A stretch of 64,000 bases of DNA from Azolla caroliniana. Taxonomy: Eukaryota; Polypodiophyta. Position 1 is the first letter of the stretch, and every line of letters starts with the position of its first letter. A model generated the notes under the pieces. The model was not told the origin of the DNA, made no database searches, and saw only the letters and a program-made list of their open reading frames with translations. Position numbers and translations under genes: made by a program. The stretch is taken from the NCBI GenBank assembly GCA_043228905.1, contig JBHGNT010000121.1, positions 1 through 64,000 on the forward strand, given 5' to 3'. Below are positions 34,705 to 46,440 of the stretch, in pieces.

Positions 34705-35303
34705 TGTTGGGAATATATCCCTCCCGTGGGAGAAGCCGACTGTCTAGAAGTAGCCGACAATCGAAGACAAGGTAGAGCTGATTGTCTGGAAGTAGCTGAC
34801 AGTCGAAGACAAGGAAGAGCCAACTGTTCGGGCCGAGGAGAGCCGACAGTCAAAGAGTTAACAAATAGGGAGTCGGCTGATTAACTGTTGACTATTATTA
34901 TTAGAGTTATAATAATAGTATCGATGTGTAGTAGGGGCTACACTTGTAATTAGCCCATATGATGTATTAGTATAAATACGCCTAGGGCAAATGTATAGAA
35001 GTGAGTGTGATCCTCTGTTGTAGTGAAAAGACAGAGAAGAGTGTGAACGGGGTGAGAGACTGTGTGAGCGGTGCCATAGATGTGTTCTGTAAGAGCCATG
35101 CGTGGTTGATACACTTAGATGAAAGAGTGTTGTACTCTAATCCCATCCTTGTACCATTATATATAGAGAAGCTCCATTCTCTATGGTTTTCTCCCACTTT
35201 ATGGTTTCCACGTAAAAACAGTGCACATTGTCTTTTGTGTTTCCCAATAGTGTATTTCAGCGCATTCCTTTTATTGTGGATTGACGATCCGTTTCTCGAC
35301 ACA
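34705..35303 (+). repeat. Copia-4 3' LTR, end approximate
   Basis: Starts TGTTGGGAATATATCCC after the purine tract at 34693-34704. U3 contains about three tandem units of roughly 50 bp built on AGTAGC(C/T)GACA(A/G)TCGAAGACAAGG (34740-34850). TATA-like AGTATAAATACGCC is at about 34970. The terminus near CTCGACACA is a guess. Confidence 0.65.
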
Positions 35304-36460
35304 ATTGTCTTTTGGCACACATGTTACATACGATGCATGACATTTATGTTACTCATTTGAGTCAGCATGTATAGAATATACTTGGTGCTTGATATAAAAG
35401 GTTATAGGTTCAAGCCTCACAAATGTCACTTGATATAACATTTGAATTTGTTTTTATATCATGAAGTAACTGCTTCACGACAACGCATGTTGAAGACGAC
35501 AACGATCTGCAACACTTTTGCTATTGCTTGTTGTAAATGACTTGTTTAATCATTCATTGCAACATGAATGTAAATAAAACAAAAGATGTAAATTTATAAA
35601 TAATTATCGAATCATCATGGTTGGCTCACTAATGGCAAAAGTATTTGAATGTATGATAGAACCAAAGGTAAGTGCAGCAAAATTGGTAAGAGAGCTTATG
35701 GACAAACTTACTTTTGAAAACACCGTAGTGCCATCGATTACCTTGTCACCCTTCGAGTATCAATGGAAGAAAGTCGCTTGAAGAGTAAGGGTTTATATTG
35801 TTGCTCCAGTTGGTGTCTCAATGGGTATGCTCATGAATTAACATCTCATAAATATCTTAGTACCATACAATTTTAGCTTCTTTTAAAAGGCGTCGAATCA
35901 TAAATATACCATGGAATCCTTTCTTTGGGTACTACCAAGCAGAAGTTTCCAATCGAGAAAAATGCACATATGTTATGTTTATTAAGTAGAATTGGAATCC
36001 ACACACTAAAAGAGGTGTGATGGCATCAAACGAGGAGCGGAGAACGTTATCTATATGATCCCGAAATCCGGACAAGGTGTGATGGCAGTCATCGAACCCG
36101 TGGAAATGGATTGTGTGTATGTCTGTGTGCGTGTGTGTGTATTTTATATGTGGGGTCAATGTTAATAATTTCACAAAGCTATTATTATTATGGATGGGGG
36201 TCATAAGATTTTCACAAGCAAAGAAGAAACCGATAGACCCCTCAAACAAAGATAACAAAAATCGAATCAAATATCAAGACTTGAAGAACCCACCCACATC
36301 AGGAAACTCGAAGCTCCTCTCTCTCTCTCACAGACAGAGGTCCGCAGATCGAAGCGCTGCAGCCCTATGGGCCTTCAAAAAGCTTTTTTGTTTTCTCACC
36401 ATTAAATCTGTGGTCCTCCTCCTCCTTCGTCATCATCTCTTCTTCTGCGCTCAAGTCTCC
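35304..36460. other. Intergenic DNA and presumed 5' UTR/promoter of the TLDc gene
   Basis: No coding sequence is recognisable. A short segment near 35395-35420 contains GGTTCAAGCCTCAC, a B-box-like match without other tRNA features. GT/TG-rich repeats lie at about 36115-36145. A CT tract at 36318-36330 and pyrimidine-rich DNA lead into the start codon at 36461, probably the 5' UTR. Confidence 0.5.
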
Positions 36461-39400
36461 ATGGGGTGGAAAGGAAAGCTCGTTAATAAAGCTGGGCACT
36501 ATCTTTCTCAGTCATTGGAATTTCCTCTCAAGCAGCTCCACAAATATGCATCATCCCCCACCACGGTATTTTATTTGCATAATTTCATATGCGTCTGTTT
36601 TTTTCTACATCAATTTGCATTAAGTGATGATGGTGGCTCATAAGGATTGATGAACACGATGGGAAACAAAAGGATTGATGAATGATTTGAAACATACGGG
36701 TTTATAATGACATGTTAAGATTTAATGAGCGATGTAGCATAAGGATTAGTGATGGTACATAAGTGATTAACGATGAAACATAAAGAGTAACTGCGATGCA
36801 TACAGGTCAATAATAAAAAAATAAGGATTAGTTATGGGCATGAAGATCAATGTTAAAACGCAAGCATTATGATGAATTGTGCCAGCTGCATATGAATAAT
36901 GTTAACCTCAAATCATTGAACCTTTAAGTAATTTCTGCAAAAGAAGGAATCTGTTTCTACTGGCTATGTCTAGAATAATGTTCGAAAAAGGAAAATGGTT
37001 TCATGGCCATATCTGGAAAATAATGTTTTGGAAAATAAATGTGTCCATTGGCCACATCTGGACTAAACGTTGTATTGAGTGAATATGTTTTCATTGGCCA
37101 TACATCTGGAATTGACTTTGGCAAAATGAGCAATTCATTTCTCCATTTTTATCAAAATAATGATTTTTAGGAAAACAAACACGTTTACAATTGGATATAT
37201 ATATCTGGAATGATGATTGTATCTGTTTCATTATCGTAAAAATGGAGGTGGGTGATGATGGCGAAGGTCATGAACATCAACATATTCCAGATGGTAATTT
37301 TGAAGAAAAAGATGGAGAGGATGGATATGGACCCGATACATCATCTCTGACAGCATTTCTTTTGTCATTACTATCCACTTCAGAGACGAGCAATGCAAGG
37401 AATGATAATCTCGATGCCTCAGAAGGTAATGATAGTGGATCTACCTCATGTTCATCAAGGCAGCCACATAATAATATCAGTGATGATGAACAAAATCCGA
37501 GCATACAAAGATCTTCACATGATAATTCATTGCGGAATAATTCATTCTTATCTATGTCACAACCAACTTCACCAGCTACACCTATTAGACTTCCACCTTT
37601 GTCTGACAAATCAGTGCTTCTTTCTGAGGGCTTTCGCGCTTTCATATATTTAGCACTGCCGAATATTGTAAAGGATCGGCATTGGGTTTTGTTATATAGG
37701 TATTTATCTGGCTTTTCTTTCTATATATGATAGGATGGTAAGAATTAGTAGGGTTGTGTTAAGATCAAGAATTTTCTGAAAAGGGTGGATGATGACAATC
37801 AATTTCTGTTGTTCTTGTTTTCACGCACAGATAAAATTTTCATGTTTGCTATTTTTTTGAAGGGCAGCACTGCGAAGCATGGTATTTCATTACAAACACT
37901 CTATCGGAGAAGCTCTGCTCTTTCTGAACCCTTTTTACTGGTACATTTTACCATGTTTGTATCAATAATTTGATATGATTTCAATGTCACCAATGATTCA
38001 TAATTGTGGAAGTTTTCTTATATGTTAGCTTCTCTCTTGGCTATCAGTTTTGTGGCTGGAACATATTTATCTGTCTATTTTCATGAAGGGAAATACTATT
38101 TGGCTAGATACTTCTTTTTCCAATGTGAAATTGTAATTGGTAAGTAGCTGAGATGTCATATGCTACTTAGAGCAGCATTTTATAATTAGAAAGTTAGGGA
38201 CAAACGCAGAACAGATCAATATGAATTTGCTTATGCAGGAGTATATTTCTATAACAGAAAATGTAAAGTACCACTTACTCACTCGAAAAATAAAGAAATG
38301 AGATGTCTATGAGAAAAGGATTTTCGGGCATTTACTTCTATGTAAAGTATGTGTGAAAAGTCATACAAAATATTTGCCGAGTATATTCACGATCAAGAGT
38401 CAAGACCTCAATTCATTTCAAGATTTAAGAACATCTATGATGCCAATTACAGGATATTATGGATACATAATAAAATCAGGATGCTTACTATAGAAGCATT
38501 TATCACTCTGCGCTTAGCTGGTTTCACTCTCTAAATAAATGGCACCACATGGATGGTCATTCAACACACACCATAGTACAAAGGAAAGATGTACCCAAAA
38601 AGGGCACTCAAGAAAAACAGAGCTTCGTTTAAAAATGTTTTTGTCGTCAGATCTTTGACTGAATCAAAGGTGTATATATTGATGAATGAATAAAGATATG
38701 AAAGTGATATCTTATTACGCACTACTATGGATCTTTGATACTCGATTCTTTCTCTTGGAGTTGTAAGGAGGGCCAAGAAGTGACTGATGCAAGGAAGTCT
38801 TTTGATGAATGAAAAATGATCGATGATCTTTAGTTATTGATTGATGGAGCACAGGTTACTGATATGGAATAATAAAATTTTGTACAGATGGAAACCATGC
38901 AGTTAGTTGGAGTTCGAAGCTGAAGGAAATGAAAAACATGAAAAACAATGAGTCCATCTTGTCTGAATAATCAGTGTTTAAAGTTCAAATGCCTATAAAG
39001 AGAATTTAGTATATATTGAACCAAAACATATATATATATATAGTATAGAATATATCTTCCACAGAATATTTAGGAAGTCATAGAAAGTTATAACTTATAC
39101 TTCGTCCACTTTCTGAATAAATTTGAGACTTTGATCATCGCAGGTAACTGGGGATTTTCATGGAGCTACATTTGGTGGGCTTTTGACTGCACCTCTGATA
39201 CCCACATCCAAAAAGAAATACTTGGCAAGTACCTCAATCCATTATTAAGATCTATGCAGTTCCTCATTTGATGTCTATAATTCTACTTATCGCAATGTAC
39301 TGATCATGTAGGGAACTAATGACATGTTTGTTTTCACAAATGTCAATGAAAAAATGCAAATCTTCAGGGCCACCGGTAATGTGTTATCCAAACCAAATAT

Positions 39401-41254
39401 GTCATATGGTTAATTATATCAGCAATTGAATTCTGCAACAACTTAGATCTGAATTTAATTGTTATTTGCTATTTGTACTTGACATATGTGTGTGTATTAA
39501 GTTGCATCCATATGTAAATATGATATTACTAATTGTCTGTCATTTCCACTTGACAGGAAGTATATGTGTACACATTGTTTAGATACTTATTCCCGTTGGA
39601 TGACAGTCCAACCTTTTTTTTTGTAAATGCTAGTCTTGAGAGTTTTCTGCCTTCTTGTATTCTTATAAGTTTATAACTGTTGCCATTTAAGGAAATGGAA
39701 TGGAACTCTGATGATATATTATGGAGGACAGTATCTAGCTAGTTCTGAATGATTGAGGCAGAACTATGTGAAATTGTTCTTTTATGTTTTATCAGTTACA
39801 GAAATGTACCCGCAAATCAGTTAATAATTAACCAAATTCTTGTCACAGAAGATTTCTCTGGTTAACAATACTGGCTGATATACTCTCAATTTGGCTGTAG
39901 GTGCAAACAGGTACTTCCTTTTGTGCATGAATGATGCAATTTCTTTGGGAGGTGGTGGCCATTTTGCACTTCATCTTGATGAGGATCTGTAAGTTTGCAA
40001 GTTCTATTTTAAATGGTAGACAGTGAAAATTTATCGCAGTGTTATAGAAAGAAAGATATATTAACGTCTTTTAAGAGTAGAGAAGCCCATTAATATTTTG
40101 TAATCGGAAATAGTAGTGAAAATGCATTGCTCTGTTGATTCGATATTATGCTGCATTGCTCTGTAATCTTTTTTGAGATAATGAGATCTACAAATAAAAC
40201 CCCATTTGCTATGTTTTTTTCCCATGAAGTTTGAGTTTTTTACTTGGTTAGTTGGGAGCTGTTTAAAGGCTTTGTATGGTTGGTTCATCCATCATAGCAA
40301 GCCTAGTGAAGCCATGGGCATGAAATTTTAGTTCTTTGATAGGTCGTTTACTTTGTCCATTTTATCTGCATTATAGCTGTGTGGTACTTTCATTCGTTCT
40401 GCTTAAAAGGGAAACTGGACAGGAACGAGCAGACTGAAATATGGTTGTCCCTTTGTGGCTGCTTGTCTTTATTTTATTAGGGCAGGCTCCATTTTTACCT
40501 ATTTATTATATGTGCTATGACATGTTCAACTTGTTGTAGTTGCTAGAAAAATTCCTCATTTTCCCATATTTGCATATACCGTTCCTCTCTTTATGAGAGA
40601 GGTTAGTCTTGATAATTTTACCATCTCCATTGTGGATTATTCTTCCTTGGTTTGCGTCATTCCTTAATGCATGCTCTAAAGCAAGCACTTGGGATAGTCA
40701 GGCTTGAAGTTTCCTACTTATAGATAAATGGGGAAAGTATGCATGTATCTGCATCAGCATCTCTACAAAGTGCTGAAGCATACAAACAAGTAATATAGTA
40801 ATGTGAAACAGAAGAATCAATCACATACAGTGGATGCCCTTCCCTCTTCTGCACTAAGAGCAAAGTGCTGCCACTTGAGATTATGATTGGCAGAGGTAAA
40901 GCAAAGTTAGTAGATCTGACTCCCAAATTTTCAGATATTTGGCGATCTAAATCTTATGCAAATTTTGCATGGCTGTTAGTGGCATCGAAGTCCAATCAAT
41001 GTATAGCTACATGGCTTGAAATATATGATGTGCCCATTAAGATGTATGAATTCTGAGCTTGATAACCAAGTTCCCAAATACAAAAGAACTTTAATTGCCA
41101 TATCGAGTCCAGAAGAATGGTCAACAGCCGTGTTGGAGGAACATTTTAAACTCTAGACACCAACTTTATTTTCACCTTTAATATCCTTGTAAGAAGTTAG
41201 ATTCTTGATCCATTCAGATTCAGTGCAGAAGAATAGGGATGGAAGCAGAAGTTG

Positions 41255-41285
<31 letters not shown>

Positions 41286-41599
41286 TGGTCCCATAGGTCA
41301 TGTATCACTAAGTACAAGGAGCTGATCTTCCCACACCAAGTATCATATATATATATATATATATATATATCACTCAATTCAACTGAAAATGTTTCACTTT
41401 TGATCCCATAGGTCATATATCACTAAGTACAAGTAGCTGATGTTCCCACACCAAGTATCATATATCTATCTATCTATCTATATATGACCTATGGAACCAA
41501 AATTGAAACATTTTCAGTGGAATTGAGTGGTGATGATTCTTGATTATCAAAAATGTTACTCTAGATCGTTGCGATTGATTAGAGACACATTAGAGACAC

Positions 41600-41648
<49 letters not shown>

Positions 41649-41861
41649 ATACAGGTTAAATGGCTCTAGTGGTGCTTGTTACACGTTTGGCAACGAGTGT
41701 TTAGCGACTTCCTCAAATTTCTCAGTTGCAAATGTCGAAGTAAGATTCTTGTAATTTAACTATTTAGACATGAGATTTAATCATTAAACTTCATATTATC
41801 TTTGGTTTTTTATTCTCTTTCACAGTTGTGGGGATTTACCCATGTATCCAAGTATGCATAA
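36461..41861 (+). CDS. TLDc-domain protein (oxidation-resistance type), 8 exons, about 327 aa
   Basis: TLDc proteins are linked to oxidative-stress protection and V-ATPase binding in eukaryotes; plant members are little studied. Exons read by splice consensus and phase: 36461-36565, 37248-37699, 37868-37940, 39144-39224, 39312-39375, 39901-39988, 41655-41739, 41826-41861 (stop TAA 41859). Residues 1-35 begin MGWKGKLVNKAG; an acidic/Ser-Asn linker follows (SDDEQNPSIQR). The TLDc fold starts near residue 145 (LSEGFRAFIYLALPN) and runs RHWVLLYSTAKHGISLQTLYRR, GDFHGATFGGLLTAP, KKKYLGTNDMFVFTN, ANRYFLLCMND, LGGGGHFALHLDEDL, GNECLATSSNFSVANVE, ending LWGFTHVSKYA. All the usual blocks are present in order. 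Every junction keeps frame. Intron 4 starts GC rather than GT. The acceptor of intron 1 (ATGGAG/GTG) has a weak pyrimidine tract, so an extra small exon is possible. Confidence 0.9.
36950..37210. repeat. Degenerate tandem repeat in intron 1 of the TLDc gene
   Basis: About four diverged units of roughly 60 bp share TGGCCA(T/C)ATCTGGAA and TAATGTTTTGGAAAA(T). Confidence 0.6.
39225..39311 (+). promoter_or_regulatory. GC-AG intron (TLDc gene, intron 4)
   Basis: The exon end AAATACTTG is followed by GCAAGTACC, and the intron closes with ATGTAG before GGAACTAATGAC. Only this split gives KKYL-GTNDMF, the conserved TLDc block. Using the GT four bases downstream puts a TAA in frame at once. Confidence 0.8.
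41255..41645. repeat. Repeat cluster in intron 6 of the TLDc gene, with a 160-bp fold-back
   Basis: An AT microsatellite (41259-41285), a unit CCCATAGGTCATGTATCACTAAG...ACACCAAGTATCAT at 41289-41346, another AT run, then an inverted repeat: arm 41371-41420 pairs with arm 41481-41530 (about 46 of 50 positions by eye). Its loop carries a second copy of the same unit and a CTAT run. A GA microsatellite of about 20 units follows at 41602-41643. Confidence 0.85.
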
Positions 41862-44166
41862 GCGGGATGGATCATGATACCAACTTTTACTTTGCTGTTT
41901 TATGTATAATACTTCAAACTTCAGTCTGTAAAAAGGGATTTATGATTGAGGTTAATTGTAAATGCATTCTACATATGTGTTTCAGCAATTTAATATAAAG
42001 ATGTGTTTTCCCATACATCACCCCCATTTGACTCTATAAGAATTTTAAAAACGAGAATGATTGGTTGTATGCGCAGCCTCAAGTTTTTTACTTAAGCAGT
42101 TTTTTTTTCTTGCGAGTAATTCTTGGTGTGAATCATAGACTGATGTACAATGATTACATCCGTCTTATCATTCTTCTTGCGTTTGATAGTTTTGTGTATA
42201 TATCTTTCTTGGTCTGTCTTGTGAGGTCATTGATGTTTTTAATAGCTGGAAGATTTTGCTGGATTCTATACATAACAGATTTTCATTGGTTTCCCTTAAT
42301 TTCAAACATGTAAAAAGTTCAACATTCAGGAGCTATATATTACGAGTGAACTGGTATAAAAAGTAGTCAGAGTTGGTGGAGCAAGTAATGTTTCATCCTC
42401 AATTTAACACCAACTAGTGCCTATGCATCATGGCCTAGGTGAGTCTTTATGGGATATTTAAGTGTCACCGTGGACTTCGATGTCTTGATTAAAAATCCAA
42501 TGATGTGAGTGTTTATTGACAGTAGTACCACACACTTTGTTAACTGAATAATAAGAGTAAACATTTTGAAAGCACATCAAAAAACATTCATAGCGTACTA
42601 CTACACAACACACTGCTTCTGAACTAGATTGAATTTAAGCTTTGCCTAGAAAAAATATCCTAAAGGCACTTTCAAAATACACGAGTTGGGAAATCTCTGG
42701 AGCATTATACTATCAGCAACAAAATTTGAGCCAAGAAGATAAATCAGCACAACCATTCTGTACACATCATGAAAATCACAATATTCAAATCACATATGCA
42801 GGCATATAATGTGTAATCATCATAAACATGATGACCATTCAATCTTCTAAAACACAGGAAACTCAAAAACTACACGCTGAGTTGCGTATTGCATTTCTTT
42901 CTTGTATATATGCTCCAAATGGTAGGCCAAAATAAAATGAAATATATCAATTTACCTGTGCATTATTGTTATGATTATCGAACACATCAAATTTATCTCA
43001 GCTTCCAATATCATTGAATTATGCACAGACAAGACAATTCCCAGCAATATTTATAGGTCTAGCTCAAATTACGCTCAGCATTCTTAATTGATACACAGAT
43101 CACAAATCAGTAATCATGACATTAATGCATTGAATTGTAGCATCAGAACAGTATATTGTCCAACCATGCAAAAAGAGCCCAGCCATGAAACTAGTAGTAT
43201 GAGCTCATTCACTGTATAACTGACACTATCAAGAAACCCTGAAAGCAACTTGCATGCCTTGCATTTCTAGAACCACGTTAAACCCCGAGAACAAAATATT
43301 GAATACTAACTGAAACAATGACCCCTTCCAATGCCACCAGACAATATCCTACCACTATCTGGATTGCATCCTAAACATAACTCACAAGATTATGACAACA
43401 CAAAATTGTAGGAACACAATAGAAAACCGTCCGTAGCTGCAAATTAAATTAAAAATTAGTTACATACCAGGTGTCAGGAACCATAAGATATAACAAAACA
43501 GGCGCATCACAATACAAGGTTGTTTGTTATGATTGCATCAGACTGCAAGCAAAACTTTCTAATGGAAGTGGTTTAGGGTTATATTTACAACCATAAATCT
43601 ATGAGCACAAAACAGACGCATCACAATACAAGGTTGTTTAATGGAAGTGGTATAGGTATAACAAACAGTATATTTATCTATGAGCACAACAAGATTGTGC
43701 AAAGACATTTCATTTGAGACACCAGGTGAGTATACCTTCTTCAAATTGCAAAATTGTATTTTAAACTTGAAAACAGTTTTTTTTTTCTACATCTTTCTAA
43801 AGAGAGAGAGAGAGAGGTGAGCATCCTCAAACATAAGAAACATGACAAAATCCCATTCGTGAAAGAACACAAAAAAGGGGATGCAAGAAAGGAGAGAGAA
43901 ATAGATCATAAGAAGAAGGGAAGAGAGTTACAGAGAAAAAGGAGCATCAATGAGGAGATTTCCAAATCCACATAAAAGAGGGAGGGAGGGAGGGAGGGAG
44001 GGAAACAAGTATTGTATTGAAGAGGCAAGCAGATATGTGTAGAAGTTGCAGTAAATATCAGAAAAGGAGAAGACGAAGGGATGTAGGAACCTTGTGCGTG
44101 TAGGTAGATAAGCTCTGTAGTGTAGGTATTGAGGTTTTTTCTTCTTCTTCTTCTTCTTCTTCTTCT
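41862..44166. other. Intergenic DNA between the TLDc and RRM genes
   Basis: No gene is recognisable. Local duplications lie at about 43501-43525 / 43615-43640 (GCATCACAATACAAGGTTG) and 43558-43605 / 43640-43690 (AATGGAAGTGGT, TCTATGAGCACAA). A GGGA run is at 43979-44003 and a CTT run of about nine units at 44139-44168, which overlaps the end of the RRM gene. The convergent genes probably place both 3' UTRs here. Confidence 0.55.
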
Positions 44167-44694
44167 TCAAGAGGAAGTATTCTTGTCGAAAGGGATGTCT
44201 GCGTTGAGGGGAGGGATGGAACCCCAGTCGGCTTCATCCGCGGCGGGCTCCGGGGGTTCATTCAAGCTACCGAAGCCACCTCCGGCTCCACCAAATCCAC
44301 CGGCTCGGGAGGGAGGCGGGCGAGCAGAGGCCCTGTCCACGCGAATGGCCCTGCCGTCAAGGTTATGGCCCTGCAGCTTCGACAGTGCAGTCTCGGCGTC
44401 CGACTCGTTGTAGTATGTGACGAAGCCGAAGCCCCTGGATCTCCCAGTCTCCCTGTCCGTGATGATCCGCACGTCGCTCACCTCGCCGTGCACCGCGAAG
44501 GCGTCGCGCAGACCGTCCTCCGTCGTGCGGAAAGACAGACCCCCCACGAAGATCTTCGCCTCGGAGAAGGCGCGCCTCCACGACAGCATGGGCGAAGGAA
44601 CAAGGCTCTGTCGCAAAGTAGCCGGGCTAGGGCTAGGGCTAGGGTTCGATCTCAGGATTCCGTGAGACAGGCTGCGAAACAGAGCCCGCGCCAT
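44167..44694 (-). CDS. RRM glycine-rich RNA-binding protein, probably mitochondrial
   Basis: A single-exon gene of 175 residues; the start ATG (44694, MARALFRSLSHGILRS) lies in a C/G-rich context just after a purine-rich leader, and the upstream in-frame MFVLLL start is within UTR-like repeat DNA. The N-terminus is rich in Arg/Ser/Leu without acidic residues for about 45 positions, fitting a mitochondrial presequence. A canonical RRM follows at about residues 46-122, with RNP2 IFVGGL and RNP1 RGFGFVTY, then a short Gly tail (GGFGGAGGGFG) and an acidic C-terminus. Plant relatives bind RNA in mitochondria, some in C-to-U editing, or respond to cold; which applies here is not visible. The tail is shorter than in the larger glycine-rich proteins. 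Confidence 0.9.
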   Translation of the reverse strand: MARALFRSLSHGILRSNPSPSPSPATLRQSLVPSPMLSWRRAFSEAKIFVGGLSFRTTEDGLRDAFAVHGEVSDVRIITDRETGRSRGFGFVTYYNESDAETALSKLQGHNLDGRAIRVDRASARPPPSRAGGFGGAGGGFGSLNEPPEPAADEADWGSIPPLNADIPFDKNTSS

Positions 44695-44832
44695 GGCGGA
44701 GATGGTGGAGGGGAGGGAGGGGGCACAGGAGAGATGAGAGAGAGAGAGAGAAAGAAAGATGGGAACAGGGGAGGAGGAATGAAGAAGGGGGGAGAGGAGG
44801 AGAACAAACAAGAGAGGGAGGGGATCAGAGAG

Positions 44833-44900
44833 AGAGGTGCGTGTGTGTGTGTGTGTGTTTCTTTCCTTCTAGAAGGAGAGAGAGAGAGAGAGAGAGAGAG
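44833..44900. repeat. GT and GA microsatellites in the RRM gene leader
   Basis: A GT run (44839-44859) and a GA run (44874-44901) lie 140-210 bases upstream of the RRM start codon on the minus strand. Confidence 0.8.
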
Positions 44901-44985
44901 ATTCGTGAGTCAGGGAGGGCCAATAGTGTGTTAATAATTTCTGAGTGAGAGAGAGAGTAGAATGACTGCGTTTGGTTCTTTGAGG

Positions 44986-45000
44986 GGCTTTTAGGGTTTT
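44986..45000 (-). promoter_or_regulatory. Telo-box-like promoter motif upstream of the RRM gene
   Basis: The + strand reads CTTTTAGGGTTTTAG, so the minus strand carries AAAACCCTAAAAG about 300 bases before the start codon. AAACCCTA telo-boxes are known in plant promoters of translation and RNA-binding genes; its activity here is inferred. Confidence 0.4.
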
Positions 45001-45251
45001 AGAAGAAAATGTAGACAGGGGAAACATTGAAATCTTTTCCGGTTTTATTGAAATTACATGTGTACATTACTAAAAGCACACTCTTCTCTATAGAGAGAGA
45101 GAGAGACGTGAGAGGGTATAATACATATCGGGATATTTGATCGGCAACAACTTGGAGACGGGTAAGAGAGACGAGGAGCCGGTCACCTCCTCTCACTCTC
45201 TCTTGGACTTCCTACCTAAAAAAACACGCTATTCTATTGTCATCGCTTGCC

Positions 45252-45522
45252 TAGGAATTGGCAACAAATAGGCGCAAGCTTAAACCGAACTGTTAAACGG
45301 TTTAGCAGTTCAGTTTAGGCTTGACCTTCCTTAACCGGGTTGAGCTCGGTTTGGGATGGTTCAAGCCAAACTTAACCGATTTGGGCCAAACTAGTTTCCA
45401 AGCCGGTTAATGCTTGATTGGCTTGGCTAAATCGGTTTAGGAACCGGTTCGGTTTAGGTTTGGAAACTCCTAAACCGGTTTAGGCTTAACCGGTTTGGAA
45501 ACCAAACCGTTGTCAATTCCTA
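45252..45522. mobile_element. Fold-back (MITE-like) element rich in AACCGGTT
   Basis: About 270 bp with terminal inverted repeats TAGGAATTGGCAAC and, inverted, TAGGAATTGACAAC (13 of 14). The interior repeats AACCGGTTTAGG-type motifs in both orientations, so it can fold along much of its length. No coding sequence. A target duplication is not obvious, so the superfamily is unassigned. Confidence 0.65.
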
Positions 45523-45561
45523 CACTCTCCCACATCTCAATCCTCTCTCTCTCTCTCTCTC

Positions 45562-45606
45562 TCTCATAGGTCATATTTGACCTCCGAATACAATAATATA
45601 ATCTAT
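45562..45606 (+). mobile_element. Short 3' end of a LINE-A-family copy
   Basis: TCTCATAGGTCATATTTGACCTCCGAATACAATAATATAATCT matches the LINE-A 3' end at 22296-22338 with a single difference over the core and is again followed by a CT/CTAT tail. It is an extremely 5'-truncated insertion or a tail scrap in CT-rich DNA. Confidence 0.7.
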
Positions 45607-45619
45607 CTATCTCTCTCTA

Positions 45620-46290
45620 TTGTTACGAGCATAGTCGTATGAACCGTAGGTCTCTAACCTTGAGGTTAGTATGAATGGGCTAATTCATAAGGAATAATCG
45701 AGTGTAAGGATTGAGTTGTTCTCAATCTTATGGTAGGAGATAACTTTAGAGTGTTTCATCATTTGACTGCTTCTAATGAAGGAGTAAAGAGTAAGTGGAG
45801 CCTATAAAAGAAGGGTAACTACCTTCGTGAAGGCAATCATTATATTACATGGAGATTTTGAGAGTGTGGCTAAATATTCATCCAGGATCTCTGTGGATGG
45901 GTTCTCAATCGACTGGAGTCCCCCGATGAAAGCTCGATTGCCGCTTACACCGTCGCTTCTAAGGTGCCTTCCACATCGATCGTCTTCACGGCCTTGTCTA
46001 GTTCTTTATGTGGTGGCGCATTGGCTACCCGGATGAATCCTATTACCCGTAGGAGTGTACGGGGTTGTTTAAGGGTGGAACATGATAATGTCGTTGATGT
46101 GTATGTGTAATGTATATGAGTGTGTGAGGATGAGCATGTGTATGAACACGTGCACATTTATGTGCATGTGTAACAGTCATATTATGTAACAGTTACATTT
46201 GAGGTACTAAATAAACCCCTTATGGGGTATGTAATGAATATAGATTTTTCCGCTCTCATTTTGCGACATTCTTTGTTTCTTCTCTCTCAT

Positions 46291-46350
<60 letters not shown>

Positions 46351-46440
46351 CCCCTTGGGAGGGGGTTGGATCCATTCATGGCTTCACCCCTCACCCATAA
46401 ACAAATCCTTTGAACCCGTTCTTCTGGAACCAGTCCTTTG
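45620..46440 (+). repeat. Possible solo LTR (low confidence)
   Basis: Starts TGTTACGAGCATAG, has a TATA box AGCCTATAAAAGAAGG at about 45799, then CT and AC microsatellites at 46285-46345 and a CCCCCTTGGGAGGGGG palindrome at 46350. No second copy is present and the 3' end is undefined. Confidence 0.3.

Larger units (their letters stand above)
33414..35303 (+). mobile_element. Copia-4, 3' fragment with its 3' LTR
   Basis: Begins within the reverse-transcriptase upstream region directly after the Copia-3 LTR, and ends with an LTR starting TGTTGGGAATATATCC at 34705. The 5' half of the element is absent. Confidence 0.8.

Noticed and set aside
35395-35420. tRNA gene suggested by GGTTCAAGCCTCAC
   Set aside because: No acceptor stem, D-arm or anticodon arm can be drawn around it.
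37291-37699. Acceptor CCAG/ATGG as the start of TLDc exon 2
   Set aside because: The phase does not fit exon 1 (remainder one instead of two at the exon end), whereas 37248 keeps the frame.
42065-42313. 82-codon hydrophobic frame downstream of the TLDc stop
   Set aside because: It is in AT-rich DNA where Phe/Leu/Ile codons are frequent, with no conserved motif; probably 3' UTR or flank.
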